64,000 bases of DNA from Edaphochlamys debaryana. Lineage: Eukaryota; Chlorophyta; Chlorophyceae; Chlamydomonadales. This document shows, piece by piece, positions 1 to 12,863 of the stretch. The position numbers and the translations under genes are program-made. Numbering within the stretch: position 1 is the stretch's first letter; each line of letters begins with the position of its first letter. Under the pieces are notes generated by a model that was given only the letters and a program-made list of their open reading frames with translations, did not search any database and was not told the origin of the DNA. The stretch lies in assembly GCA_016858145.1 (NCBI GenBank), contig JAEHOE010000031.1, positions 868,001-932,000 on the forward strand, read 5' to 3'.

Positions 1-905
1 CCTTCCCAACGTTGAAGATCATACTGGCTTTGCTGCAATACTCATAGGTAGCTACGCACCCCAGCGGCTTGAAGGCTAGGCATTTCCGTATTTCTGCTTC
101 AGCTCCACCTTTCAAGGTTCCGCCTCTCAGCTACTCCTACGCACGCCTTGCCACCTGACCCGTACTAAGGGTGGGCGCCAATCTCGGCCACGCACCTTCT
201 CTCCCAAGCTCCACTCCTACTACCGCAACCTGACCAACAGGATGCCAGCTCGGCAAACCGGCCACAGCCAGTGCTATCCTAGCGAGGAAGTTCAGCAAGC
301 GCCTACCTGCACACCAGGAAGTGTTGCTCCCACGCATCAGCAAGCAGCAAGATAGACCAGTCAGCCAAGCCGACGGCCCCAACGGCAAACACCTCAACCA
401 TAATAAGATGCCTCCGCGCGATACTCTGTGAGAGGTGTACTACGTAGGCGATCCCTGGAGCAATCTTCTGGCGATGGACAGAACCACCGCACCACCAATG
501 CTGCCGCCACCCCCACGCCAATGCAGCTCAGTAATCCACAGACACTGCAAGGACCCATGCCTTCGCATGCTTAAGCCCTCAATCACGCCTGAGTTGGCGC
601 CAGCCCGGGCAGCCCAATAACCATGGCTGTCCCAAGAGCAATGCACGCGCATGCGTTTGGTGATCATAATCACGATTGGTCAATCCCGCCGCCCCAGTCA
701 GTTTGCACCTGCGTCACGGCAGCTCGCAGCTGCTCGCTTTCGTCAAAGTCAAGTCAAGGTCAGCTTCACTCAGGTCACTCACCCCCCTCCACGCCCCTCC
801 AGCGCAACCATCCTCTGGCTCCTCGCCCGCCACAACACCCCCAGGGGTGCCTGTCCACAACAGCAGTTGCTTATCACCGGTGGCACGGCAGCCCTGCCGC
901 TGCGC
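1..905. other. Left-edge intergenic region and DUR1 3' flank
   Basis: No gene could be supported here. The DUR1 stop codon lies at 906-908 on the minus strand, so the nearest few hundred bases are probably its 3' UTR. No TGTAA signal was found in the expected orientation. A hydrophobic minus-strand stretch near 303-415 ends at a good splice donor (TGTGCAG|gtaggc) and might be an exon of a gene crossing the left edge, but no flanking exon was recognised. Confidence 0.4.
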
Positions 906-3900
906 TCAGTTGGTGTCGAGGACCACGAGTGTGTCGCCCGAGGCCGCCAGCTGCGACAGCTTGGCGCGCACCGCCACCACCTTGCCCGCCACGGGCGCCG
1001 TCACGGGCGTCTCCATCTTCATGGCCTCCAGCACCACCAGCGGGTCCCCCGCCGACACCGCCTGGCCCACGGTGCAGCGCACCTCCCACACGTTGGCTGA
1101 GAAGGCGGCCGTCAGCTGGGGGGGGCGGCGGGAAGCGGAGGAGGGAGGGGCGGGCGTCAGCAACGAGGTCAACGAGGCGAGTGGGGTGGAGCAGGGGTGG
1201 GGGTTGATGTGGGGGCAAAGGCAGGGTCCTCCTTACCTTGACAAAGCCGGGCTTGTCGTAGATCGACTCGTCGTCCTCGTCATCGCCGGCCAGCGCCGCC
1301 GCCGCCGCGTCCTTGCCGGCGGCCGCCGCCGCCTCCGCCAGCTCCGCCAGGGACTTGGCCTCGGCCTCCAGCATGCGGTCCATGGCGGGGCGCTGCTTGG
1401 CCTGTGCGGAGGGGGTACCGAAACGCAGGGTTAAGTCTTTATCCAACTGGCCAGAGAGGTCAAACTACACGACAGATCGAGAACATCACCCGCCCGACCC
1501 GCCTCCGCAGGCACATATGCACAGCGCAAGGCCTGGTGAACGGCAGCGAACCGCACAGTTTCAAAGGCTGCCCTGAACAAGTTTAGCCGAACGCACCTTG
1601 AAGGCGGCCGTCTCCTCCGCCACCTCGGCGACCATGGCGTCGTAGGCCGCCACGTCGAAGGTGGTGGGCGTGATGGTGATGTCGAACTGGCCGCTTTCAA
1701 AGCCCGCGCGCATCGACTCGAGCTCCGACTCCGAGACCTGGTAGAACTTGACCTGGTCGAAGAACTCCAGCAGCCAGGGCTTGGCCGCGTTGAAGGGCCC
1801 GCAGCGCCCAAACGTGTTCCAGATGGGCAGCGTGCGGCCCACCAGCTGGTAGCCGCCTGGGGTGGGGATGGAGGGGGAGGTGGAAGAGGGGGGCAACCGT
1901 CAGAAAAGGGGCCAGCGTGCAGCGTCTGGGGCCATAGAAGGGCTTAGACAGGTGACATGCACGGTCCTGAGTGGCACGCCAGTGGCAGGGCACCCCCAGC
2001 AACCCCAGCTCTCCAGCTCTGAACCGCAGCTCACCGGGCGAGTCCATGGGGTAGATGCACATGTAGGCGCCGCCGATGCCCACGGTGCCCTCCGCCGTGA
2101 ACGTGCGCGCGGGGTTCATCTTGGTGGTCACCAGGCGGTGCCGCGGGTCCAGCGGCACGGCGCAGGGCGCGCCCAGGTACACGTCACCCAGGCCCAGCAC
2201 CAGGTAGGAGGCCGAGAAGATCTTGTCGCGGACCTGAGCGGCGGGTTTTGCGGAGGTCAAGCGGTGTACTTCAGTGAGGCATGGACGCCAAAGCATGTGC
2301 AATACCGGACCTCCAGCCTCGCCTAGTCCAGGCGGTCATAGACCCCAAAGCCCATGCGCAGAACGCACCTCCTCCTTGCCGCCCTCGAGGCCGTTGTTCT
2401 CGGCGATGTAGGCGATGTTGTCGGGCAGGTAGGGCGCCGAGGGGCGCACCGACTTCATGTACTTGGCGATGGCCTCGTGCGTCCAGCGCTCGTCGAAGGC
2501 CATGGGCAGCTGCACCACGCGCGAGGGCAGCACCATGCGGGACACGTCGGGGATGCGGGCCTCGGCCGCCTCCAGGACCTGAGGCGAGGGGGTGGTGGGG
2601 GTGGGGGGTGCGAAGGGTGATGAACACGTGGTTGAAAGGGTAGGGAACAGCTGGGCGATCGAGGGCTGGGGCTCGCGGGGCCAAGCGTCAGGGCTGGTCG
2701 AGCCAGTGAGGGAGCGGCAAGAGGCTGGAGGAGGGCGAGGGGGGCAGCGCACCTGCAGCAGCCTGCCGGGGGAGATGGCGGCAATGTCGTACTCGACCAT
2801 GATGGAGCGCACGCCGGGGGAGGTCTCGATGAGGCCGGGGAACTCGCCCGCCTCCGCCATGGCCTTGAGGATGCCCTGTGATGGGGGTAGAGGGGGCCGA
2901 GGCGAGGAGGTCAGCTGGGTGCAGCAGGGGGCTGAGGCAAGGAGGCCAGGCGGGTTGATGTCAGAAAGGGAACTCCCATCCACCACCATGGAGTGCCCAA
3001 CTGGGAAACAGGGGGGCAGGCCGCTGTCCGCCCTCACCTGCAGGCAGTGCACGCGCACGCGCAGCTTGACGTCCAGCTCCATGGGGCCGTAGTCCACCTG
3101 CACGTAGCGGTCACCGGCCAGCCTGGGGGAGGGGGGGGGGGAGCGAGGGGCACCAAGCGAGACGGTGAAGGCAGGCCCCAAAGAGGCCATCGAGCCCCCT
3201 TTTCCACGTTGACGGCCCGGCCCCCTCAAGCACCCCTCATTCCACGCCCCAGCAACGGAATGCATGCGCCCCGGCACACACCTGTACTGGGCGCCCGGGA
3301 AGCCGTCCTTTGGCTCCACGGCCTTGGTGAGGGCCACCGAGGGGGGCATGGGCACGTCGGGGCTGGCGGCGGCGGCCGCGGCGGCGGCCTGCGCCTGGGC
3401 GTAGGCGGCCAGCGCCTCCGCCTCGCCCGAGCCCTGCTGCGCCATGGCCCGCACCGCCGCCACGGCCGCGTCCGTCTCCAGGCGCTCGCGCAGGGCCTGC
3501 TCCAGCGTCAGGCGCTTGAAGTTGACCGAGTCGTCGGGGCGGACCTGTCCCGCGGAAGGGCGCAAGCACACAAACCGCACAGCGTTAGCGCTTGAGCATG
3601 CGTGGCTGCGCTTCGAGGAAGGCTATAGTACAGACTATGGCGGGAGTTGGGGACAGCGCGTGTCGCCGAGGCCGCACGCACGCAGCACAGCAAGCCGCAT
3701 GCCGCCCTCACCTGGCCGATCTTCCAGAGCTCGGTGGAGGTGATGGTGGCGGGGCACACGAAGCCGCCCAGCGAGGGGCCGTCCACGGTGAGCACCACGG
3801 GGTGGTCGCCCGTGAAGTTGATGGCGCCGATGGCGTAGATGTGGTCGTGCACGTTGGAGGGGTGCGTGCCGCCCTCGCCGCCGTCGGGGCGCACCCACTC

Positions 3901-6900
3901 GGGCTTGGGGCCCACCAGGCGCACGCCCAGCCTGGGAGCAGGGGAGGGGAGGGGAGTGGAGGGGTGGGGATGATGAGAAAAGCTACATTGAGGGTTGAGT
4001 TGGGGGGGCACTCGAGGCAAGGCTGGTTGGGGCCCTGCTCTAGGTAGTGCAGCTGAGGACCGTAGGACGAAGGGGGCATTGCGGAAAGGGGTTGGGGGGC
4101 ACGACTGCGGCGCGGCCTCACCTGTTGCTCTGGTAGTGCACCTTGTAGGGGGAGCTGGTGAAGGTGTCGACGAAGCCGGGGGTGATGAAGTCGGGGTCGG
4201 CGTGGGGGCCCACCAGCACGCCCACCTCCCAGCTGCTGCCCTTATCGCCGGGCACCGTGGCGGCGGCTGCGGGCAGCAGGCGAGGCAGAGCGAAGGTTCC
4301 TGTCAGCACATCCGCAAGGACTCTTTCCAAGGCCCGCAGACCAGTTGGGAAGAGCGCCTCAGGGGTTATAGGGCCCCGCCCGCTCACCTCCGAAGGTGGG
4401 CGCCAGCTGGGCGGGCAGGCGGCAGGGCATGGCGCCCTGGTCCGCGGTCTTGCACAGCGGCAGGCTGTCACCCACGCGCAGGAACCTGCGGGCCCCAGGG
4501 CAGAAGCTCATCAGGCACGCACCCCACCAGCCACCAGCACACTGCCCTCACCAGGACACGCAGGCCTCAACCCCACCCCCCAAACAACCCCACTGTGATC
4601 GCATCCTAGCCTCTCCCCACGCCCCCCCCAACTCACCGGCCCTGGTAGCCTCCGAACTTGCCGCCGGGGAAGGTGGAGCGCGAGCCCAGGTAGGCGGGCA
4701 CGTCGATGCCCCCGCGCACCGCCAGGTAGCCGCGCACGCCCACGCCGCCGCACACGGGCCCCACCGCCAGCGTCTGGCCCGCCTCCACGCGGAAGCTGCT
4801 CAGCCATTCCACCGGCTTGCCGTCCAGCGTGGCGGCGAAGGGCGCTCCCGCCAGCGCCACCAGCGCCGGGCAGTGGAAGCGCAGCGTGGGGCCTGCGGGG
4901 ACGGGGTTGCGACGGGAGGTGGGTCAGAGATTACTACGTTTGCCTCTTGCTCGCTCGCTCGCTGGGCCTCTTTGGACTGGCATGCAGGCGGCTGGTAAGG
5001 CAAGAAGTACCAGTGCGGTAGAGGAAGGAGCAGTGTGGTTGTTCATGTCAGGGGCAGGGTGCCTCACCCTGCAGGCTGAACTCGAGCGCGGCCGCGTGCT
5101 CGTCGTTGCCCACCAGGGCGTTGGCCAGGCGGTGCGAGAGCGAGTCCATGGGGCCCGAGGGGGGCACGCCCACGTGCCACAGCTTGGTGCGGCCGGGCCA
5201 GTCCTGGACCGACGTCTGCATGCCTGCGGATTGAGGGGCCAGGCGGTGAGGAAACGGCATTGGTAAGTCAAGCCGAGGCCTCTGGCTCCCGCATTCAGGG
5301 GGAGCTGAGCTGCAACCCCAGGTGGGCGCACGGCCCTCCCGGTACCCATGCCAGCACACCGCGGCGCGCACGTACCTGGCACGAGGACCTGGGCGACGTG
5401 GGGCACGAAGTGGAAGCCCTCCAGGAAGCGGGTGGTGGTGTCGCCGGCGCGGAACCGGGGGTCGGCCACCACGGCGCGCAGGAACTCGACATTGTTGGGC
5501 ACACCCTGGGGGTGAGACGGGAGAGATGGGGACGGGGGGCGGGGACCGCTTGGGCTCAGGCGGACGGAGCAGGAAGAGCAACCAGTACGGTCCAAGACGG
5601 TGCATGTAATCGAGCTCCAGAGTCCTCTTTCAGGGGCCCCACCCACCTGCAGCTCCGTCTGCGCAAGGGCGGCCGCCATCTTCTCCACCGCCTCCTCGCG
5701 CGTGGGCGCCCACACCATGAGCTTGGCCAGCAGCGAGTCGTAGTGGGGCGACACCTGAGCAGCCAGAGGGGGAGGCGGGATCAGCCACGAGCTCACGACA
5801 CAGTGCAAGATCAACAGGGCCCCCATCGCTGACTGCTCAAGGCAAGGGCCTCGTCCAGTAGGGCCTACCAGGATGCGTCCCTGCCCGTCGACCTGCTCAC
5901 CCCACCTGCCCGCCCCCACCCACCTCGGTGCCGGTCTCCACCCAGCTGTCAACGCGCACGGTGCCGTCGAAGGCGGCGGGGTCGGGGAAGGCCACGCGGC
6001 CCAGCAGGCCGGGGCAGGGCGCGAAGTCGTGGGCGGGGTCCTCCCCGTTGATGCGGACCTCGATGGAGCAGCCCTTGGCGGGGGCCGCCGCCAGGCTCGC
6101 CAGCAGCGCCTGCGGCCCCCCCGAGGGCGCCATGCCGGGCAGCTGCAGGCGCAGCTGGGCCTCCACGATGTCGATGCCACCGTGCGCCAGCTCCGTGATG
6201 CCGTGCTCCACCTGGGGAAGGAGGGGCGAGTGGGGCGGGATGGGTGAGGTGGGCTGAGCCGCCTCTCATGGCCGGGACACTCGGTGCTTGAGGTACACCT
6301 TCGGACAGCGCCCCATGCCACAACACGGCGCCCCGCTGCGTGCCCCGCAATCCCCCCCCCACACACACACACCTGCAGGCGCGTGTTGACCTCCAGGAAG
6401 TAGAACTTGCGGTCGTCCTCGTCCACCAGGAACTCCACGGTGCCGGCGGAGCGGTAGCGCGAGGCGGCGCCCAGGGCCACGGCGGCGCCGGTGAGGGCGG
6501 CGCGCATCTCGCCGTCCAGCAGGGGCGAGGGGGTCTCCTCCAGGACCTGGGAGGTGGGAGGGAGAGGGGAGGAGGGTCAGCAGGGCAAGGCGGGCCAGTG
6601 AGGGAAGGCGGAGGGGGCGTGGGAGCAGGGAGCAGGGGGCGTGACGGCAGAGCAGGCAGCATAACGGCAGTAGCGGCAGTGGCGGCTGGCTGGAGGCGGA
6701 GGGAGGGTGTCGCACCTTCTGGTGGCGGCGCTGGATGGAGCACTCGCGCTCGTCCAGGTGGATGCAGCCGCCCTCGCCGTCGCCGAAGATCTGCACCTCC
6801 ACGTGGTGCGCCTTGGTGATGTACTTCTCAACGAACACCTGTCGGGGTGTGGGGTGGGGCGGTGACAGTCAGAACCCAGCTGCTGCTGTAAAGCCCCGCA

Positions 6901-8152
6901 ACTCCAGACAAGCCCTAAGATAACCCTAACAGGGCCCCGCACCCGACCCCCCGAAGCCCTAGCTAGGGCTCTGCACTCACCCCCGCGTTCCCGAAGAAGG
7001 CCTGGCCCTGGTGCTGGCTCATCTCGAACTGCCGCTGCACGTCGGCGTCGTTGTTGCAGTGGAAGATGCCCATGCCGCCGCCGCCACCCGTGGCCTTGAG
7101 CAGCACCGGGTAGCCCACCTGGGGGGAGAGGGGAGGAGGGGAAGAGGGGAGGGGCTTGACGAGAGGGGCCAGGGGGGGCAGAGCAGCGAGCGGGGATCGC
7201 GGGGGAGGCGGGAGGGGCGGGAGGGTGCAGTGGGGCATGGGGCCCACTTGGTTTGCTGTGACCCCCGAAGGCCCCCAAGCGCACCTTCTGGGCGGCCGCC
7301 ACTGCGTCGGTGGCGTTCTGCACCAGGCCACTGCCCTCCAGCACGGGTACCTGCGGGCGTACACATGCGTGGATGGCGGCAGGGGGGCACGGTCAGGAGG
7401 TGACCCGGGGCAGTGAGGGGGACCCCGCCCTGCAGCCTTACCCGCACCCACGACACGAAGTCAAGGCGTGCGTGGCCTAAAACCCGACCCCAAACCCCGC
7501 TAAAACCCCGCTCACCCCCGCGCTCTTGGCCAGCTCTCGGGCCACGTGCTTGAGGGAGAAGTCGTGCATGGTCTGGGCAGTGGGGCCCAGCCAGGCCACA
7601 CCGGCCTCCGTGATGGCCGTCATGAAGGCCTCATTCTCGGACAGGAAGCCGTAGCCGGGGTGCACGGCCGTGCAGCCCTGCTCGACGGCGATCTGGGGGA
7701 GGGCGGGGAGGGGGAGGGGGAGGGGCGGGAAGGAAAGGGGCGGGGTGAGGAAGAGGGCGAGGGTGCAGGTGCGCAGGTGTGCCAAGCCTGCACCCGCCAA
7801 GATGGCCCCTCGCCGCCCGAAAGGTTTTCAGCGCCCCTCGCGGTTTATGCCGCGCTCCGCACCTGCACCAGCCGCTCCTTGTTGGTGTACTCGCGAGGGT
7901 TGTCGCCAAGGCACACGGAATGGGTGGCATCGCGGACATGGGGTGCGAGCGCGTCCACCGTGGTGAACACGGCGACGGTCTCGACATCAAGCTTCTTGCA
8001 CGTGCGTATCACACGGCGCGCAATCTCGCCTCGATTGCAAATGAGGACGCGGTGCCTCGACCCATCTGTAGGGGTCAGAACCCCAGCGCGGTCAGCGGGC
8101 TGTTTTGTAGCCGGAGACCACAATTCGCTGTAAGGATCAACTCACCAGCCAT
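906..8152 (-). CDS. DUR1: Urea carboxylase (biotin-dependent, ATP-hydrolysing)
   Basis: Carboxylates urea to allophanate using ATP and bicarbonate, the first step of the urease-independent pathway. The model has 23 exons and 1267 aa. Exons, 5' to 3' on the minus strand: 8152-8146, 8065-7863, 7692-7516, 7350-7285, 7118-6981, 6838-6716, 6546-6373, 6211-5924, 5754-5647, 5505-5376, 5223-5068, 4892-4637, 4485-4388, 4266-4122, 3931-3712, 3544-3282, 3122-3038, 2875-2753, 2578-2369, 2233-2035, 1856-1597, 1401-1237, 1115-906. Domain order is biotin carboxylase (residues about 5-455, with [10 protein letters not shown] and the ATP-grasp glycine loop GGGGGMG), a KipA/AHS2-like half (from about 472, [12 protein letters not shown]), an Ala-rich linker, a KipI/AHS1-like half (about 850-1065, [11 protein letters not shown]) and a C-terminal biotinyl domain with EAMKMET, whose Lys is near 1231. 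This is the usual urea carboxylase architecture and length. The first coding exon is only 7 nt. DUR2 lies divergently 1.7 kb away, consistent with co-regulation. Confidence 0.95.
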
Positions 8153-9885
8153 GTTGTTCTTGCTGCTGCGGCGCTGCGACACAGGTGTGCGCGCTCTAAT
8201 CGCAGAAGGTCAACCGGGACACGGGCACACTTATGCAGTGGCTCTGAGATGGTGTGAGTATGAACAACCAGTGAAGACAGAGTGTAGTTATGAGGGCTGC
8301 TTGCGCAGGGGGGCCGCGATGGGCGTGCAGGAACCCGCGCTGCAGGTTATACCTTCAATGGCCTCTCACAGCTCGCATTTGCAGCACTCAACGAACGCGA
8401 TAACGAGTCATGTGCGTCGCGACGCGCGCGACTGGTACAGGTGCACGTGCGTGCTGGCGTTAGTTGGCTGCCTCGAGCCGCCCCTGAGCCCGCTCCGCTC
8501 CCCTCGCCGGGACCTGCCCCCTCGCAACCTGCGCATGGTGCCGGAACGGCGAAATTTGTGCTTGGTGTTCAGCGCTCCGGCCAAGCCGAGACAAGACCGC
8601 TTAGGGACGCCAGACGGAGCACACACATGCAGCGCTTAGCGCCGGCGTCTGGTCGGTCGGCGGCGTGTCACAGATCAGACCCGGCAGACCAGGGCAGATC
8701 GGAGTCATTGCCCCTGAGCCCCTGGGCCTGGGGTCAGGTGGGGTTCGCCTGTCCAAGCCACGTCAGCCACACCATGGCAAGCGCAGGCCGTTTCAGCCGG
8801 GGCCTCACAGGGGTACCCTGCCCGGGCGCCGTCTTGCTCGACGCCCGAACCCCCTAGCGGACGCCAAAGGGCGGTAGTATGAGGGGAAGCTCATCTGCCG
8901 GCCCCCGCCTCATCCGACTCCTTGCCCCGTCATTCATCCTCGAAGCCCTCTCCCCCAAGTTGTATGGGAGGGCCGGTGGGGGGGAGTCCGGACCGCGGGC
9001 AAGCCAGGTCCGGATGCCAGGCATCCAGGGTCGAGGGGTGCCAGCTGCCAGGGGCGCCGCGCGCGGTGGTCAACTCTCGGGCCACAAGGCAGGGGGCATA
9101 AAGTCTGCGGGCGTCATGCCTGGGCGCGGGCGCGCACTACGCACTTGCCCGCCATCCCGCACTCCATGTCCATTCCCTGGCCCCGAGCAAGCAGCCGTCA
9201 TCCGGTTTGCAGGCAGCGACTGGAACCCAAGAGATTGAGGGCTCTGCCAAGAGTGCAATACAGGCTAACGCTGGACTGGAGCACAGACCAGGCCACGCTG
9301 AGCGGGAGGCAGCCAAAGGCTGAGCGGGCGTCTACCCGCATAGGCACACAGCGACACGCCCATTGAGCGCGAGACGTGCTGCAGCGAGCCGCGGAGAGTC
9401 CGCTTGCGCGTGACGAAGCGCGACCTGCGCTGCCCGCGAAAACGGTACCTGCCCCGTGGACTCCCCCGGGAAACGCCCGCCGCGATCCGGCTCCCCGCCG
9501 CTTCAGCGACGCATAGCTCGTCATAAGCTCGTCAGGCTCGCGTTGGGTCGTTGGGCTGGGTGCAGTAAAAAGTCGGTGACCTGCATGTGCACCTTTCCGC
9601 GTCCGCTTGTTGCGCCTAGTGCTTAGGCATGATAACAAAGGACACGCACTTGCTCTTGCTGCTGCTGGGTGAAAGGTCGAGGTGTTCCTGCACGCCTGTG
9701 TAGGGCCAACTGTGCGCGGTTCGGGGGTTCGCGCGATCGCAGTTCGCCTGTGTTGTCAGGCCGCCAACAACCCCACTTCGCTTCTGATGCTTGCTGCTGG
9801 CTCACATCGCACACCGTGCTTGTCAACTGCGTCTAGGAACGGGGCTCAGCGTCGGCCTGCTGCGCGGGTGATTAAGCGCGAGAGC
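8153..9885. promoter_or_regulatory. Divergent DUR1/DUR2 intergenic region
   Basis: These 1.7 kb separate the DUR1 and DUR2 start codons and must hold both promoters and 5' UTRs. A weak TATA-like GCATAAG (minus strand, about 8225-8235) lies some 80 bp before the DUR1 ATG. A GCATAAAG occurs near 9096 on the plus strand but is far from DUR2. No convincing regulator site or extra gene was seen. Confidence 0.45.
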
Positions 9886-12863
9886 ATGCTTCCTGAAACC
9901 ATGGAGCTGTCGGCAATTCGTGACACCTACGCAAATGGCAAGGCCACGCCCAGCTCGTTGATCAGGGAGCTGTACCCAAAACTCGAGGCTGCGCCGGGAT
10001 GCATTTTCCTCTACCTTGCGCCGCTCGAGGTGAGGGCGACGCGAGGAAGGCTGCTTGCTGCACATAGCGACATGCTCACATAGCCCAAGCTTGCAGGGTT
10101 TACTCGCACTGCACTGGCGCAACACCCATCGACCCCTGCACATCCGCGGCCCTAGACCCCGCCGCCACCCGCTTCCTCCCCCGTTATCCGCCCTCACTCT
10201 TCCCTCCAACCCCGCGCACCTCCACCCCCCACAGGAGCTCCTGCAGCGCTGCGCCGAGCTGGAGGCCCAGCCCGAGTCGAGCCGCGGCAGCCTCTGGGGC
10301 GTGCCGTTCGCGGTCAAGGACAACGTGGACGTGCAGGGCATGCCCACCACCGCCGCCTGCCCCGCCTTCCGCTACATGCCCGCCCGCTCCTCCCTGGCCG
10401 TGGACAACCTCATCGCACAGGGTGAGCCCGCGCCCAGCTCTACCCGGCCAATCCCCAACACCTAGCGCCGTGGCGGCGCACCCTTCGGTCCGGCCGCGGC
10501 CATGCCACTGTGCTACCAGTGCCGCGCGCCCCCCAAACCCAGCCCCCCCCCAAGCCCAGTCCCAGCTCCCAACCCATACCCACTCCTCCCCTCCCTTGCT
10601 CCCCGCAGGCGGCATCCCCGTGGGCAAGACCAACATGGACCAGTTCGCCGCGGGCCTGGTGGGCACCCGCTCGCCCTCGCCCTCGCTCCCCGCCTCGCCC
10701 TTCGACCCGCGCTTCATCTCGGGCGGCTCCTCCTCGGGCAGCGCCGCGGCCGTGGGCTCGGGCCTGGTGGCCTTCGCGCTGGGCACCGACACGGCCGGCA
10801 GCGGCCGCGTGCCTGCGGGGCTGTGCGGCTGCGTGGGCGTCAAGCCCACCGTGGGCTCCGTGTCCAACATAGGTGGGGTGGGGGGAGTTGGGGGGCGGAG
10901 GCGGGGGGGGATGGGTGAGGTGGAGGTGGGGTTGACGCGGGGGGCAAGGGTCTGAAGGGGAGGGCACATGGGGCTAAGAGGGGGGAAACGGCGGGTATGT
11001 GCAGCCGTGGTCAGAAGGGATAGAGCGCTGAGGCAAAGGAAGGTTGAGGGCAAGGGCTGGGCTGGAAGCGGGCGGCTTCTGGCGGCCTGCCTGCATCCCC
11101 TAGCCCTGTTCCTAGTCCGCCGCCGCACCCCCACCTCGTCTCCCCAACTCACGCCCCTCCCTCCCCTGCAGGCGTGGTGCCCGCCTGCGCCTCGCTGGAC
11201 TGCCTGACCGTGTTCACCCCCTGTGTGGCGGACGGCGCCGAGGTCATGGGCCTCATGATGGCCCCCCAGGGGGGCGCCGAGGACGTGTGGCGCCGCCCGC
11301 GGCCCCTCCTGGCGCCCGAGGCCATGCCGCCCACGCAGGGCTTCACCTTCGCTGTGCCGGGGCCCGAGCAGCTGGACTGGGACGGGCCGGGTGGGTGCTT
11401 GGGCGAGGGCTGGCGGGTACTGAAAACTTACAGGCGGGGTGGGGGTGGGGGTGGGGGTGTAGGCGGAGGTCTGGGGCTGCTGACTCGGGAGCGGCCTGGC
11501 GGTGGGCGTACAGGGGCAAGGGGCAGGAGCCGGGTGGGTACGGAGCTTGCGCGTGCCCGTGCGCTGCGCCCATTTGTAGGCTCCGTGCTGCAAACCGCTG
11601 GCTGCCCGCCTACCTCACCCGCTCACCCCCCTCTTACCCCGCCTTTCCCCGCAGGCGGTGAGGCCGTGACCGCGGCCTGCTCCGCGGCCTTCGAGGCGGC
11701 CGCCGTGCGGCTGGAGGCGGCGGGGGGCCGGCGCGTGGCGCTGGACTTCCGTCCGCTCATGGCCATTGCGGCCATGCTGTACGGCACCTCGTTCGTGGCG
11801 GAGCGGTACTCGGGCATCCGGGCCTTCCTGGAGAAGGGCGCGGCGGCGGCCGAAGCCGCCACGCCGTCCGAGCGGCAGGCGGTTGTCGTACAGGACGAGC
11901 GGCTGCTGCCGGTGACGCGGCACATCATCGCGGGCGCAGGTGAGGCGCTGGGGGGAGGGCAACTTCGAGGGGTGCTGGAGACGTGGTGCGGGGCGGGACG
12001 GGCCGGTCGGGGCCTAAGTACTCCCCGACCCCTCCCTCAACCATACCACCCCTCCCTCAACCCCCTTCCCACTGCCCCTCGCCCCCTCCCCACCTCCACC
12101 CCGCAGCCAAGTTCACGGCCAGCGACGTGTTCGACCACATGGCCGACATGGCGGTGCTGCGGGCGCAGGCGCTGGCGCAGCTGGAGCGGGCGGACGTGCT
12201 GCTGGTGCCCACGGCGCTGACGCACTGGACGCAGGCCGAGGTGCTGGAGGAGGAGGCCGCGGCCGTGCCCACCTGGTCCCGCAACGCCAAGATGGGCCGC
12301 TTCACCAACTTCGTCAACCTGCTCGACATGTGCGGCATCGCGGTGCCGTCGGGGCTGGTGTCGTACGACGCGGCGGCGCTGTCCGAGGTGGGGAGCGGGG
12401 TGGTGGGGGGAGGGCCCTCGCGGCACTCAGCAACCATGTCCACGTGCACCAATACCAATCTGTTCGGGCTGACACGATACCCTGGGGGGCGTTGGGGGTG
12501 GTATCCTAGGCATGCTGTCTGTGAGGATGCTACTGTCCCCGTCTGGTTCTCTGACCAGCTGAGCAAGCGTCACGGCACACTCCGGCTCTCGCTGCTCCCG
12601 TCTTGGCCTTTGACCCGGCCCCTCCCGCCCCGCCCCTTCCCGCGCAGGGTGCCAGCGAGGCGGAGCGCAAGCGCGCGGCCCACCTGGCGGCCACCGGCCC
12701 CACCGCCGTGACGCTGCCCTTCGGAGTGACGCTGCTGGCCAAGGGCTGGCGGGACGAGTGGCTGTGGGGCGTGGCGGCACGCATGGAGGCGCTGGCGGGG
12801 CTGCGGTGCGGGCCCGGGGGGCACGGCGTGGCGGCACCGGTCAAGGCGGCTGTGACGCCGTGA
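9886..12863 (+). CDS. DUR2: Allophanate hydrolase (amidase-signature family)
   Basis: Hydrolyses the allophanate made by DUR1 to ammonium and CO2. Seven exons, 531 aa: 9886-10029, 10235-10421, 10609-10872, 11172-11390, 11655-11939, 12107-12387, 12648-12863. The amidase-signature triad is visible: Lys in [11 protein letters not shown] (about residue 76), the Gly/Ser stretch [14 protein letters not shown], and the nucleophile Ser in [19 protein letters not shown] marks the end of the amidase domain. The protein stops about 40 residues later, so the C-terminal domain of longer yeast and bacterial allophanate hydrolases is absent. The start is uncertain: ATG 9901 in the same frame has a better context (accATGG) and would remove five residues. 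Intron 6 (12388-12647) carries a copy of the DUR3 5' end in sense orientation. Confidence 0.92.
12414..12480 (+). repeat. Orphan copy of DUR3A 5' UTR and exon 1 inside DUR2 intron 6
   Basis: These 67 bp match 15388-15454 with one mismatch seen by eye. They cover 22 bp of the DUR3A leader, the ATG (here at 12436) and the first 15 codons ([13 protein letters not shown]...). The match stops inside exon 1, so it is a genomic fragment rather than a spliced copy. It lies in the sense direction within an intron of DUR2, about 3 kb upstream of the real DUR3A. Confidence 0.9.

Noticed and set aside
303..415. Hydrophobic minus-strand exon-like segment at the left edge
   Set aside because: A good donor is present but no acceptor or partner exon in frame, so it is not called as a gene.
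10184..11593. 469-codon minus-strand open frame
   Set aside because: Antisense shadow of DUR2 exons running through introns, with low-complexity composition.
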